A DNA stretch of 64,000 nucleotides from Alkaliphilus sp. B6464 (lineage in GTDB: Bacteria > Bacillota > Clostridia > Peptostreptococcales > Natronincolaceae): assembly GCF_018141165.1 (NCBI RefSeq), contig NZ_CP058557.1, positions 682,001 to 746,000 on the forward strand. The letters are read 5' to 3'. Below the pieces are notes generated by a model. The model was given only the letters and a program-made list of their open reading frames with translations. It searched no databases and had not been told where the DNA came from. The position numbers and the translations under genes were made by a program. Positions 43,961 through 52,874 of this stretch are shown piece after piece (the first letter of the stretch is position 1; the number at the start of each line of letters is the position of its first letter).

Positions 43961-44692
43961 ATGGATAAGGATATTTTTGAAACTACATATGATTATTTTC
44001 TTAAAACAGTATTCGGGATTGTTAACCCTGTAAAAAAATCAATTATTAAAACCCAGTGTAATGTACATAAATTTATTAATATTAAAGCTCTAAAAATTCT
44101 TAAAAATGATAGGTTTATGAATGAATATAACTTTTTCACCAGCTATATTTACTACATTAATAAAGGTGCCGTATGGGCTGATCAAGATTTTAAGAGTACT
44201 AATCATTTTTATAATCCTTATAAGAAGAAGGGGTTATATGGAAGAAGAAGCGCTATGGAACTTGGTGTAGATTATTATTCAAAGGCAATTGATCTTTGGG
44301 CAATAGGAGAATTTAATAAATCCTTATTTTATCTTGGAGCGGCTCTACACATTATTCAAGACATGACAATCCCACAACATGCTAACATTAGATTACTGGA
44401 CAATCATAAGCAATATGAAACTTTTGTAAAGCGTACCTATAGATATGTTAGTGAGTTCCAAGTTAATACAGGTGCATATTTATTAGACTCAATAGAAAAC
44501 TACATTAGATTTAATGCTCGTATAGCTCTTAAAACTTATAAAAGATTTAAACACATTTCTGAAGATGAAGAAAGATATTACCGCGTTGCAAGATGTGGTC
44601 TACCTTTATCAAAACGGACTACGGCTGGAGCTATGGTTATGTTTTATCGGGATGTATTTGGTTTTAATCATAAAAAAAATAAAACTCATTAA
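43961..44692 (+). CDS. Zinc-dependent phospholipase C family protein
   Basis: A 243-residue, mainly helical protein of the zinc-dependent phospholipase C/P1 nuclease fold. Metal ligands are probably in VWADQDFKSTNHFYNPYKK and LGAALHIIQDMTIPQHA, the family's strongest blocks. It has no signal peptide and so lacks the processed N-terminal Trp ligand of secreted phospholipases. It may act inside the cell or in the spore compartment. A GAAGGTGATT site precedes the ATG. Confidence 0.82.
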   Translation: MDKDIFETTYDYFLKTVFGIVNPVKKSIIKTQCNVHKFINIKALKILKNDRFMNEYNFFTSYIYYINKGAVWADQDFKSTNHFYNPYKKKGLYGRRSAMELGVDYYSKAIDLWAIGEFNKSLFYLGAALHIIQDMTIPQHANIRLLDNHKQYETFVKRTYRYVSEFQVNTGAYLLDSIENYIRFNARIALKTYKRFKHISEDEERYYRVARCGLPLSKRTTAGAMVMFYRDVFGFNHKKNKTH

Positions 44693-44795
44693 GTCATAAA
44701 AGTCCCTTTATAAATGTTATTGTTTAATATCATTGGGTAGATTATAATATTGTTATCTCTAAAGAAATTATTATATAAGCAAAAGGAGAATTTTT

Positions 44796-45005
44796 ATGGC
44801 GAATTCAGAAAATAATAATCAAGATACTAACAATCCCGAGAGAAAAAAGATTAGCTTAAAAGAAGCTATGCAGCAAAAACTAGCAAGTAAAAAACAAGAA
44901 CAATCCACAGGAAAGCACTCAGCTAATTCAGCAAAAAATAATATAAACATGAAAAGTCAGCTTACAAAAAAACCAAATACACAGCGTAGAAAAATGGGTG
45001 AATAA
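44796..45005 (+). CDS. Small basic disordered hypothetical protein
   Basis: A 69-residue, strongly basic and hydrophilic protein, MANSENNNQDTNNPERKKIS onward, rich in Lys, Asn and Gln, with an AAAGGAG site 8 bases before the ATG and a strong terminator directly after. It has no cysteines or hydrophobic core and is probably disordered, perhaps nucleic-acid-binding. I do not recognise a family. Confidence 0.65.
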   Translation: MANSENNNQDTNNPERKKISLKEAMQQKLASKKQEQSTGKHSANSAKNNINMKSQLTKKPNTQRRKMGE

Positions 45006-45006
45006 A

Positions 45007-45050
45007 TTAAAAAGTCTTTTAGAGTAATCATTCTCTAAAAGACTTTTTAA
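45007..45050. terminator. Terminator
   Basis: A perfect 18-base stem (TTAAAAAGTCTTTTAGAG and complement) with an 8-base loop, starting next to the stop of the small basic gene and lying 70 bases from the convergent gntP-type gene. Confidence 0.9.
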
Positions 45051-45121
45051 TTTATAATAATCTATTTTATGTTATACTTATAAGGTTTTTTCATTTTCAT
45101 TAGGGCAGACAAAATCTTATA

Positions 45122-46498
45122 CTATCCAAATATACCATTAATAATTAATAATGAAACCAACCCTACTGCCCATGCAATAGTTGTTGTTACGGACCATACT
45201 TTAATCTGCTCTTTAGCTTCTTTAATTCCTAACATACGGTTTACTACCCAGAAATAACTATCATTAAAGTAAGAAAATATTAGAGATCCTATACAAGCAG
45301 CTAATGCAGCAAATACAGGGTTAGCATCTAATGTGGCAATAATTGGTGCAGTTATAGATGCTGCTGTAATCATTGAAACAGTTCCACTTCCTTGTATTAA
45401 ACGCACTAGGGAAGCTATTATAAAGGGAAGTAAAATAGGTGGTATATTAGTTGAAGCAATTAGATTAGCTATATGATTACCTGCACCACTATCCCTTAAT
45501 ACATTTCCTAAGGCTCCGCCACCACCAGTAACTAAAATAATAATACCCGCTGATTTAATTCCTTGCTCCATTTTTTCTATGGTTTCTTCTCTAGTACTTT
45601 TAGATGTTAGTCCATAAATTGCAACTAAAAGACCAATTCCTACAGCAATAACTGGCGCTCCTAAAAACTTAATAGCACTTATTCCTGCTCCTTCTAGTTC
45701 TAGTGCAGTCGCAACAGTGCTTAATAAAATTAATATGACTGGCACTATTATAGGTGCAAAGGCCATGAATACTGATGGAAGTTCTCTATCGTCCTCATCA
45801 TGTTCAAAATTAGAGATTGATTTTTCATATTCTGGTCTAATCCATCCTTCACCATCTTCACTTGGAAGCTGATAAATTTTCTTTCCAAGCCACTTTCCGT
45901 ATAATGTTCCTGCAATAGTCATGGGAATAGCTAAAACTATACCCCACAGAATAATACTCCCCACACTTACTCCAAATATTCCAGCAACCCCTACTGGTCC
46001 TGGTGTTGGTGGAACAAGGGAGTGGGTAATTACAAGTCCCAATGCTAGAGCTATACCTAAAGATACTACAGACTTTTTAGTTTTTCTAGAAATAGCCTTT
46101 ACTAAAGGAGATAATATTACAAATCCTGAATCACAAAATATAGGTATTGAAACAATAAATCCAGTTATGGCTAAAGCCCATTCTTCTTTATCTTTTCCTA
46201 AGGCCTTAATAAAGGTTCTTGCCATCCTTTCTGCGGCTCCAGATGCTTCAAACAGCTCGCCCATCATTACTCCAAATCCTATAATAATTCCTATACTGCC
46301 TAAAGTTCCTCCAAATCCATCGGAAATAGAGCCTATAACACTTTCAGCCGGCATTCCTCCAATTAGTCCAGTAGTTGCCGCAGCAATAATTAAAGCTGGA
46401 AAGGCATGGATCTTTGTTTTCATAATCATAACAATTAATAAGAAAATACCAATTACTAAACCAAATATCATTTGGTTACCTGATACCGCCACATCCAT
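45122..46498 (-). CDS. GntP family sugar-acid:H+ symporter
   Basis: A 458-residue GntP/GntT-type permease with about 12 membrane segments. Typical blocks are FGVMMGELFEASGAAERMA, LVPPTPGPVGVAGIFGVS and a C-terminal RLIQGSGTVSMITAASI. GntP members import gluconate and related aldonic acids with protons. It is the last gene of a DeoR-kinase-PdxA2-permease operon, so D-threonate or D-erythronate is the likely substrate. It has a strong AAGGAGG site. Confidence 0.92.
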   Translation of the reverse strand: MDVAVSGNQMIFGLVIGIFLLIVMIMKTKIHAFPALIIAAATTGLIGGMPAESVIGSISDGFGGTLGSIGIIIGFGVMMGELFEASGAAERMARTFIKALGKDKEEWALAITGFIVSIPIFCDSGFVILSPLVKAISRKTKKSVVSLGIALALGLVITHSLVPPTPGPVGVAGIFGVSVGSIILWGIVLAIPMTIAGTLYGKWLGKKIYQLPSEDGEGWIRPEYEKSISNFEHDEDDRELPSVFMAFAPIIVPVILILLSTVATALELEGAGISAIKFLGAPVIAVGIGLLVAIYGLTSKSTREETIEKMEQGIKSAGIIILVTGGGGALGNVLRDSGAGNHIANLIASTNIPPILLPFIIASLVRLIQGSGTVSMITAASITAPIIATLDANPVFAALAACIGSLIFSYFNDSYFWVVNRMLGIKEAKEQIKVWSVTTTIAWAVGLVSLLIINGIFG

Positions 46499-46591
46499 TA
46501 CATATCCTCCTTACTTTTTATATCTATATACTAGTGATGGGCCCATATATTTAAATTATCACTAGTATATTTTTTTTTTATAAATACAAGA

Positions 46592-47590
46592 CTAACGATT
46601 AAAATTAGGTGCATACTTAGCTGCTAGTAAAATAGCCTCTTCCATACTTACAGAACTAGCTTCTCCTGTACCAGCAATGTTAAAAGCAGTACCATGGTCT
46701 ACAGAGGTTCTTAAAAATGGCATATTGTTAGTAATGGAAATTGTTCGTTCAAAATCTACCATCTTAGTTGCAATATGGCCTTGATCATGGAATAGAGATA
46801 AAATAGCATCATAACTTCCCTTTAATCCAAAATGGAATACTGAATCTGCCGGTACAGGGCCAACTACATCTATTCCTTCTTGGCGGGCTATTTCAATAGC
46901 AGGCACAATTTCTCTCACCTCTTCATCACCAAACAGTCCATTTTCACCACTATGTGGATTTAAACCTGCCACAGCTAGTTTAGGATCTTCAATACCTAAT
47001 CTTGCCAGTGCCTTTACAGATCTTTTTATATAATCAAGTACTCTATCTCTAGTTACCATATCACAAGCTTGTTTTAAAGATACGTGTCTTGAAAGAAAAA
47101 ACACCCTTAAATTAAAAACTTGGAACATAGTTAAAGGATCTTCTGTATTTGTTAAATCTGCTAAAATCTCTGTATGTCCAATGTAATTAATATTACCAGC
47201 CTTTAAGGCCTCTTTATTGATAGGAGTTGTAGCAATAGCATCTACCTTGTTTTCAAGGGCTAGTTCGACAGATTTTTTAATATAATCAAAAGCAGCCTGT
47301 CCAGCCATGCCCTGAACCTTACCCATTTGTAAATTATCAATATCTACATTTTTTAGATCTATTAGGTTAAGTACACCTGAAACATAGTTTCCTTCCCTAA
47401 CATCCTCTATTATGTTGATATCTAAATGTGTGTTTGTAAACCGCATTGCTTGTCTTAGGGTTTTTTCATCCCCTACAACTACAGTCTTAGAAACCTTATT
47501 AACTTCTTCATTTACCAAAGCCTTAACTACAATTTCAGGACCTATTCCTGCTGGGTCACCCATGGGCACACATATATATGGTCTTATCAT
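46592..47590 (-). CDS. pdxA2: D-threonate/D-erythronate 4-phosphate dehydrogenase (PdxA2)
   Basis: A 332-residue PdxA-like dehydrogenase. It starts [20 protein letters not shown] and has the metal-binding His positions in [23 protein letters not shown] and [13 protein letters not shown]. PdxA itself acts in vitamin B6 synthesis; the PdxA2 branch oxidises 4-phospho-D-threonate or -erythronate, with decarboxylation to dihydroxyacetone phosphate. Its place between the DUF1537 kinase and a GntP permease decides for PdxA2. A GAGAGGAG site precedes the ATG. Confidence 0.9.
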   Translation of the reverse strand: MIRPYICVPMGDPAGIGPEIVVKALVNEEVNKVSKTVVVGDEKTLRQAMRFTNTHLDINIIEDVREGNYVSGVLNLIDLKNVDIDNLQMGKVQGMAGQAAFDYIKKSVELALENKVDAIATTPINKEALKAGNINYIGHTEILADLTNTEDPLTMFQVFNLRVFFLSRHVSLKQACDMVTRDRVLDYIKRSVKALARLGIEDPKLAVAGLNPHSGENGLFGDEEVREIVPAIEIARQEGIDVVGPVPADSVFHFGLKGSYDAILSLFHDQGHIATKMVDFERTISITNNMPFLRTSVDHGTAFNIAGTGEASSVSMEEAILLAAKYAPNFNR

Positions 47591-47627
47591 TCTAAACGTC
47601 TCCTCTCTTTTTAACTTCTAATATACA

Positions 47628-48953
47628 TTACTTACTAATATTTAAATGATATTCATTAGAAATCTTTGTTAATAAATACTCTACACTTTTAACAAGGGCT
47701 GTAGAATCTCCAATAAGTCCACCCTTTGTAATAATAGGTGTATTATCATACTCTCCATCGATTATTCTTCCATAGGCCGCAAGTGGAAGTACTTCATCCT
47801 TCACCTCTATACCTGAAGATTTAAACTCTTTACACACTGCAACAGTTACATCTCCTCCACTCGTATATAATCCTCCTATTGCAGCATCTTTTCTTTCCAT
47901 AACCTTTTTAGCAATTTTAGCCAATCCATTAGAAATTCTTTGAGAAGCCTCATCCTCTGTAATTCCTAAATTAGTAGCATGTTCACTTAAATTTAGCACT
48001 TCATCTTCCCTTTGAGTAGTTACTACACCAACAATTTCATAGTTCTTAATATCATTAAATAGTTTTTCCACAACCCTATCAATTTCACTATTATAGGTGT
48101 CCTCATAAATTAGATCTTTAGCATTTACTGAAATTAATAATGGGTTGTACTTTAATCTAAGTTCATCTAATTGTTTTCTAGTAGTATTTGTTACACTCCC
48201 TACAACTAACATTACTTTTCTTCCTGGCACTTTTATTGGCTCACCAATTAATTCTTTTGCTAAAGCCGCAGTAAATGGGCCTGGGTCTACTGCTATTACA
48301 TTTAACTTAGTAAGCTCAACAGCCTTTGCAATTTGAGATATATCTTCATTCGTTGTAGCATCAATTACTATAATTCTATTACCTTTGTCCTTTTCATCTA
48401 AAATAGATTCTCCTATGGAGCGAGCTCCCTTAAGGGTTTTGTCCAGTGGTATAAACCCTACTGAATATTTTGTCTGCTCTTTTATAATGCTTGGAACATA
48501 GGAATGATTAACAGGAGTCTTTGGATCCTTAGCTACGTCTGTTTTTTCTAAAGGTACGGAACTTACCATTAAATATCCTCCTACAGTTATCCTTGCTGAA
48601 GCAGGAAACGCAGGTACAACTATAGCTAGTTCTTGTCCTTTTAATTCATCCAATACTGCATCAATTTCTGCTCCTATATTTCCACGTAGGGTACTATCTA
48701 TTCTTTTAGAAAATAACCCTACTTCTTTATCTTTAAAAAACTTAACTATATTATTTACACTAGAGTAGGCTTCTTCCTTTGAAATTCCCCTACTATCTGT
48801 AGTGGTAGATATAACATCGAAGTTGTCCTTAGCCTCTTTATAATGATTATCCAGATTTAAAAAGGTGGCCGTCTTAAATCCTTGTCTAGCTAAAAGCACT
48901 CCTGTAGCATTTGCCCCAGTTAGGTCATCGGCTATAATTACTACCTGTAACAT
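47628..48953 (-). CDS. dtnK: Four-carbon acid sugar kinase (D-threonate/D-erythronate kinase)
   Basis: A 441-residue kinase of the four-carbon acid sugar family (formerly DUF1537). The N-terminal substrate domain begins VVIIADDLTGANATGVLLARQG; other blocks are FSKRIDSTLRGNIGAEIDAV, AFPASARITVGGYLMV and, in the nucleotide-binding half, GGLYTSGGDVTVAVCKEF. It phosphorylates D-threonate or D-erythronate at C4, giving the substrate for the PdxA2 enzyme 37 bases downstream. The family has several named specificities (DtnK, DenK, OtnK); the neighbouring PdxA2 supports DtnK/DenK. Confidence 0.88.
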   Translation of the reverse strand: MLQVVIIADDLTGANATGVLLARQGFKTATFLNLDNHYKEAKDNFDVISTTTDSRGISKEEAYSSVNNIVKFFKDKEVGLFSKRIDSTLRGNIGAEIDAVLDELKGQELAIVVPAFPASARITVGGYLMVSSVPLEKTDVAKDPKTPVNHSYVPSIIKEQTKYSVGFIPLDKTLKGARSIGESILDEKDKGNRIIVIDATTNEDISQIAKAVELTKLNVIAVDPGPFTAALAKELIGEPIKVPGRKVMLVVGSVTNTTRKQLDELRLKYNPLLISVNAKDLIYEDTYNSEIDRVVEKLFNDIKNYEIVGVVTTQREDEVLNLSEHATNLGITEDEASQRISNGLAKIAKKVMERKDAAIGGLYTSGGDVTVAVCKEFKSSGIEVKDEVLPLAAYGRIIDGEYDNTPIITKGGLIGDSTALVKSVEYLLTKISNEYHLNISK

Positions 48954-49026
48954 TTAATCCCTCCTAATGCCATTATTCTTTCCCTAATATTTTTAAAAAT
49001 ATTAAAAACCTTTTTGGTACATTTTT

Positions 49027-49788
49027 CTAAACTAGCTTTACTTCCACATCTAGGTTCTCAAACTCTTGTCGTATTTCATCATCTATACCAGTATCGGTAA
49101 TTATTAAATCTAGCCTATTTAACGAACATATTTTAGCAAAGCTAACCTTTCGAAACTTTAAACTATCTGCTACTAATATCGCCCTTTCAGCACATTTAAT
49201 TATTTCTTTTTTCCACTGGGCCTTCTCCATAGTTGGAGTTGTAATTCCCCTTTGTATATCTATAGCACTGGCCCCTACAAAGGCAATATCAGCATTAATA
49301 TTTTGTAAAAACTCAATTGCAGTATTTCCTAAGCAAGCTCCCGTATCCCTTTGTATAGTTCCACCTGTACAATATACTTCTATCCCATCATATTTTGAAA
49401 TAAATGCTCCAATCATAAGATCATTTGTAATAATCTTTAAATTTTTAATGTCTACTATACCTTTGGCAATTTCCATATTTGTAGTTCCAGCATCTAAAAT
49501 AACTATGTCTCCTTCTTTCACTAAGGAGCTAGCATACATACCAATCCTTTGTTTTTCCTCTATATTTTGTTCTGCCTTCTTTGTATAAGGGATCTCTTTT
49601 GTTAACAGATTGTGTAAAACGGCACCTCCATGAGTTCGTGTAATTAGTTTATGTTCCTCTAAATACTGAAGATCTCTTCTTATAGTCATTTCAGAGACCT
49701 CTAATATCCTTGCTAGATCGTCTATAACGACTTTCCCATCTCTATTTAACAACTCTATTATATGGTTTCTTCTCTCTGCTTGAAGCAT
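49027..49788 (-). CDS. DeoR family transcriptional regulator
   Basis: A 253-residue DeoR-type repressor. The N-terminal winged helix (about 3-58) has RNHIIELLNRDGKVVIDDLA and VSEMTIRRDLQYLEEH followed by TRTHGGAV. The C-terminal sugar-phosphate sensor domain has GDIVILDAGTTNMEIAKGI and ADIAFVGASAID. It heads the D-threonate-type operon, and a perfect inverted repeat at 49800-49820, just upstream of its ribosome site, is its probable operator. Confidence 0.92.
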   Translation of the reverse strand: MLQAERRNHIIELLNRDGKVVIDDLARILEVSEMTIRRDLQYLEEHKLITRTHGGAVLHNLLTKEIPYTKKAEQNIEEKQRIGMYASSLVKEGDIVILDAGTTNMEIAKGIVDIKNLKIITNDLMIGAFISKYDGIEVYCTGGTIQRDTGACLGNTAIEFLQNINADIAFVGASAIDIQRGITTPTMEKAQWKKEIIKCAERAILVADSLKFRKVSFAKICSLNRLDLIITDTGIDDEIRQEFENLDVEVKLV

Positions 49789-49799
49789 ATTATCCTCCT

Positions 49800-49820
49800 A
49801 TTTGTTATATTGTAACAAAT
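49800..49820. promoter_or_regulatory. Operator candidate for the DeoR regulator
   Basis: A perfect inverted repeat, ATTTGTTA-TATTG-TAACAAAT, centred about 22 bases before the deoR-type ATG. Downstream AT-rich DNA holds further TATGTTTTAT repeats (about 49841-49875). Repression by blocking transcript start or elongation would be expected. Confidence 0.6.
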
Positions 49821-49912
49821 TTCATGTTATAATTAGTTGTTTTATGTTTTATTATGTTAATTATATGTTTTATTTTTTATTTTATCAATATATTTTTAAA
49901 CTTTGCTAAAAT

Positions 49913-49952
49913 AAAAAGTCCTTTAAAGAGGATCCTCTTCAAAAGACTTTTT
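49913..49952. terminator. Orphan terminator-like hairpin in a divergent intergenic region
   Basis: An 18-base imperfect stem (AAAAAGTCCTTTAAAGAG / CTCTTCAAAAGACTTTTT, one mismatch) with a GATC loop. It lies between two divergently transcribed genes, so no known transcript ends here. Confidence 0.75.
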
Positions 49953-50080
49953 ATCTACAATTTAAGTAAATTATAAATTAGTATGGGTGAACTTACCATA
50001 GATATTAAAAAAATACCTATCTCTTTTGTATGGTATATAATCTAAATCTTTATAGAACCAATTCCTATTATTTAAATATA

Positions 50081-50113
50081 CTATAGTATACTATATTCCT
50101 ATAGTATACTATA
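50081..50113. repeat. Tandem palindromic repeat before the LysM gene
   Basis: Two identical 15-base copies of CTATAGTATACTATA at 50081-50095 and 50099-50113. Each contains the perfect 14-base palindrome TATAGTATACTATA. The second copy ends about 9 bases before the LysM gene's ribosome site. It is probably an operator or overlaps the promoter (TATACT is a good -10). Confidence 0.8.
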
Positions 50114-50137
50114 GCGCTTTAAAGGAGGAGATTAGTT

Positions 50138-50731
50138 ATGTACTATCAGCAACGCACATGCCCTATTGGAACGATGCCATATACTATTAGAGCTGGAGAT
50201 ACATTTTTTGCACTGTCTAGAAGATTTAACGTATCACTTGATGCCATAATAGCAGCTAACCCTGGTGTTGATCCAGATAGATTGTTTATTGGTCAAATAG
50301 TTTGTATACCAGGAACCACTCCACCACCTATAAGTCCATGTCCTACCTTAAGACTTGGCAGTATAGGTCCTTTTGTTACTCAGCTTCAACAGCTTTTAAG
50401 AAATGCTGGTTATGATCCAGGACCTATTGATGGTATTTTTGGATCTAGAACCCGAGCAGCAGTTATGGCTTTCCAAAGAGATATGCATATTCCTATAGAT
50501 GGAGTAGTGGGTAGACAAACTTGGACTGCACTTGGTGTAAATTGTGGTGTTATACCTCCACCAACTACTTGCCCTATTGGAACGACCCCTTATATTATAA
50601 GAGCGGGAGACACATTCTTTAGTCTTGCTAGAATGTTTAATACAACAGTAGACGCAATAATAAGAGCTAACCCAAATGTAAACCCAGATGCTCTAAGAAT
50701 TGGCCAAATAATTTGTATACCAAGAGCTTAA
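50138..50731 (+). CDS. LysM-PG_binding_1-LysM protein
   Basis: A 197-residue protein with an N-terminal LysM (about 8-58, CPIGTMPYTIRAGDTFFALS), a PG_binding_1 domain (about 65-135, LRLGSIGPFVTQLQQLLRNAG, DGIFGSRTRAAVMAFQ) and a second LysM (about 148-197). The two LysM are close copies, joined by short Pro-rich linkers. All three modules bind peptidoglycan. There is no signal peptide, as in spore coat and cortex proteins such as SafA, so a spore-envelope role is likely. A strong AAAGGAGGAG site and the palindrome pair at 50081-50113 lie upstream. Confidence 0.9.
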   Translation: MYYQQRTCPIGTMPYTIRAGDTFFALSRRFNVSLDAIIAANPGVDPDRLFIGQIVCIPGTTPPPISPCPTLRLGSIGPFVTQLQQLLRNAGYDPGPIDGIFGSRTRAAVMAFQRDMHIPIDGVVGRQTWTALGVNCGVIPPPTTCPIGTTPYIIRAGDTFFSLARMFNTTVDAIIRANPNVNPDALRIGQIICIPRA

Positions 50732-51047
50732 ATACAATGGTCTAGAAAATATACCCTATTTTGTATTATCTAGATACAAAGGAAACTTCACTCCTCATAA
50801 GATCAAATTCTTTTATTCTAGGAAATCTAAAGTTCTTATTTGCTCTTTCAGAAGATAAGGTTTCAGAGTTGATAACTATCGGATGAAACAAAAGCTATAG
50901 GGATTAAAATTACTTTTAAAATCCACTATAGCTTTTAAATTTGTATATGTATGATTAAAAAGTTCTTAACTTACAGATAATAAACTAAATATTAATAGGA
51001 CAAAAAAAAATTTCTACAAGCAACATGTCCCAATGGAGGAGAATAAA
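50732..51047. other. Intergenic region with one long hairpin
   Basis: No gene is supported here. An AAAAGCTATAG / CTATAGCTTTT stem (50890-50936), with an inner GGATT/AATCC extension and a T-run after it, is the likely terminator of the LysM transcript, about 160 bases after its stop. Confidence 0.6.
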
Positions 51048-51626
51048 TTGAGAATTGCTGATAAGTCTATAGATAGGTTTCTACATGATATTGCTACTAA
51101 ACCCCGCACTCCTGCTGGAGGAAGCATAGCTGCCTTATGTGCTGCTTCTGCAGCTGCTCTTACTGAGATGGTGGCTAGACACACAATCAATAATAAGGAT
51201 AAATCCGTAGACATTCTAGATTATATGGATGAAGTGATACAAATATGTTCCGCCTATAGAGAACAATTTTTAGAGGATATGGATAGGGATACACAAGCCT
51301 ATAAGAATGTCATAAATGCTATAAACAGTACAGAAGAGAATAGAGAGGAATGCTATAAAACCTCAATAAATATACCTTTAGAAATAACTCATAGAGTGTT
51401 AAATATGGTTGGTATTATTAATAAAATCATTAAAGAAGGTAATGATTATTTAGTAACTGATGGAGCAGCGGCTTTACTTATTGCAAAAGCTACTATTACT
51501 TCTTTAATATATCATATAAAATGCAATTTAATTTTTATACAAGACAAAGATTTTTTTAACAAGATAACCACTGAGCTGGAATTGATAGAAGAACAAATAA
51601 AAATATATAGCAAAAATACCCCTTAG
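51048..51626 (+). CDS. Cyclodeaminase/cyclohydrolase family protein
   Basis: A 192-residue helical protein of the FTCD C-terminal family (formiminotetrahydrofolate cyclodeaminase / methenyl-THF cyclohydrolase). The family block TPAGGSIAALCAASAAALTEMVAR is at about 22-45. Such proteins act in folate-linked one-carbon metabolism in clostridia. The frame opens at an ATG at 51033, but that ATG is part of the ribosome site ATGGAGGAG; the TTG at 51048, 8 bases after GGAGG, is the better start. It is a single-gene unit, with no folate partner next to it. Confidence 0.85.
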   Translation: MRIADKSIDRFLHDIATKPRTPAGGSIAALCAASAAALTEMVARHTINNKDKSVDILDYMDEVIQICSAYREQFLEDMDRDTQAYKNVINAINSTEENREECYKTSINIPLEITHRVLNMVGIINKIIKEGNDYLVTDGAAALLIAKATITSLIYHIKCNLIFIQDKDFFNKITTELELIEEQIKIYSKNTP

Positions 51627-51707
51627 ATGCAGGATCACTCCCTTATCTAACGAGGTATATCTCTTTAACAAGTTAATCTTAGCCACTTCTCCAGTTGGTA
51701 TAGCTCC

Positions 51708-52034
51708 TTATTCATTATCAACTATATTAGTAATTTTATTTGTATTTCGAGATAACTGCTTATACAGCTCTTGTGCCAAACCTATACCTTGCCCTTTAGA
51801 CATGCTTTGTGCCATCTGCTCGTCTTGCATATCTTCAAATATTTCTCTAGCATAGCTCTTTTCTGTTAAGCCATCTGTATTCATTCCACTTCTTGCTTGT
51901 TTTAGTATCATATTTATAAAAATACTCTCAAATTCTCTACAAACCTCCATAAGTTTTTGAGGATCATCTGTCTGTCTTATGTTAGCTGTTTTGTCTATTT
52001 GACTTAATGGGTTTATTGGATTCATATTAATCAT
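51708..52034 (-). CDS. flgJ: Rod-binding protein, FlgJ N-terminal-like
   Basis: A 108-residue protein matching the FlgJ rod-binding domain: KLMEVCREFESIFINMILKQ, then SYAREIFEDMQDEQMAQSMSKGQGIGLAQELYKQL. FlgJ helps flagellar rod assembly; proteobacterial forms add a C-terminal muramidase, but this stand-alone short form is usual in Firmicutes. An AGGTG lies 5 bases before the ATG. It is away from the main flagellar block, with a kinase remnant immediately upstream. Confidence 0.9.
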   Translation of the reverse strand: MINMNPINPLSQIDKTANIRQTDDPQKLMEVCREFESIFINMILKQARSGMNTDGLTEKSYAREIFEDMQDEQMAQSMSKGQGIGLAQELYKQLSRNTNKITNIVDNE

Positions 52035-52102
52035 CTGCTCACCTACATTTTTTAATTTATAGTTTATACTAATTTAATATTATCATAATTTCGTCTATCA
52101 TA

Positions 52103-52390
52103 TCAATTAATATTCACTATAATCCTATTTAATTTATGCTTCACTTGGAAGAAACAATCTAAAGCTGCTTCCTTTACCAACTCGCTTTTTACATTTATAC
52201 TGCCATCAGATATATTCCTGCATATTAGCTTAATTAATCCATTTGAATTAGTGTATTCAATAGCATTATCAATTAAGTTTAACAGTATTTGCTTCATCTA
52301 GTCTTGATCGCCAATTATATTATTTAAATTATCGTCTACTGTAGCTTTTAACTCCATATTTTTATTCTGAACTGTAGGAAAAAGTAAATT
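52103..52390 (-). pseudogene. Remnant of a histidine kinase catalytic domain
   Basis: Read through one in-frame TAG (52298-52300), the minus strand encodes TVQNKNMELKATVDDNLNNI, IIGDQD, stop, MKQILLNLIDNAIEYTNSNG: the kinase linker and N-box, with the stop replacing the usual Arg/Lys in GDxxRLKQILLNLIDNAIKYT. The sequence after GLIKLICR continues with DGSINVKSELVKEAALDCFF, which resembles a later ATPase segment (G2 box) after an internal deletion. No start, histidine box or membrane region remains. The motif match is strong; it is a dead gene. Confidence 0.8.
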
Positions 52391-52409
52391 TTAAACTTCG
52401 TCTAATTAG

Positions 52410-52874
52410 TTATCTTTTAACTATTTTTCCTACAAACCAATAGAAGCCTATACCTGCAGCTGATCCAGCACTATCAATAAAAACATCTCTTATCTGCGGC
52501 CCTCTGCCAGGAACAAAGGCCTGATGTATTTCATCACTGATAGCATAAATCACACATATTGCAAATGCTATTAAAATTCCCTTAGTACCCCTAGTTCCAC
52601 TTGTTCTAATAACAGTAACTACTAACACTCCTAGAACTAAATATGAAAAGAAGTGGGCATTTTTTCTTATTAAATGATGTAATCTACCAATATTTATATC
52701 CGTTGTTCTATTTGGAACAATTTTTTCTACTGTTTCTATGACTATTCTGATTACTCTATTACTAAGCTGTTTTGATCTATTGGCAGGCTGGGCTGATGAA
52801 ATAAAAATAATAAGCATCCAAAGTAATACTGCTATCATAAAAAACGTAGTAGTTGAATTTTTCTGTCTAGACAA
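52410..52874 (-). CDS. VanZ family membrane protein
   Basis: A 154-residue VanZ-like protein with four hydrophobic segments. Typical features are WMLIIFISSAQPANRSKQLS near the start, HLIRKNAHFFSYLVLGVLV, AFAICVIYAISDEIHQAFVPGRGPQIRDVFIDSAGSAAG. The family is named for a minor teicoplanin resistance gene; its general role is unknown. It starts with TTG, 8 bases after AGGAG. It has no antibiotic-resistance neighbours. Confidence 0.9.
   Translation of the reverse strand: MSRQKNSTTTFFMIAVLLWMLIIFISSAQPANRSKQLSNRVIRIVIETVEKIVPNRTTDINIGRLHHLIRKNAHFFSYLVLGVLVVTVIRTSGTRGTKGILIAFAICVIYAISDEIHQAFVPGRGPQIRDVFIDSAGSAAGIGFYWFVGKIVKR

Noticed and set aside
45921-46565. 214-residue open frame on the plus strand
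   Set aside because: It lies antisense to the clear GntP permease, is a Pro/Ile-rich mirror of membrane codons, and has no family features or ribosome site.
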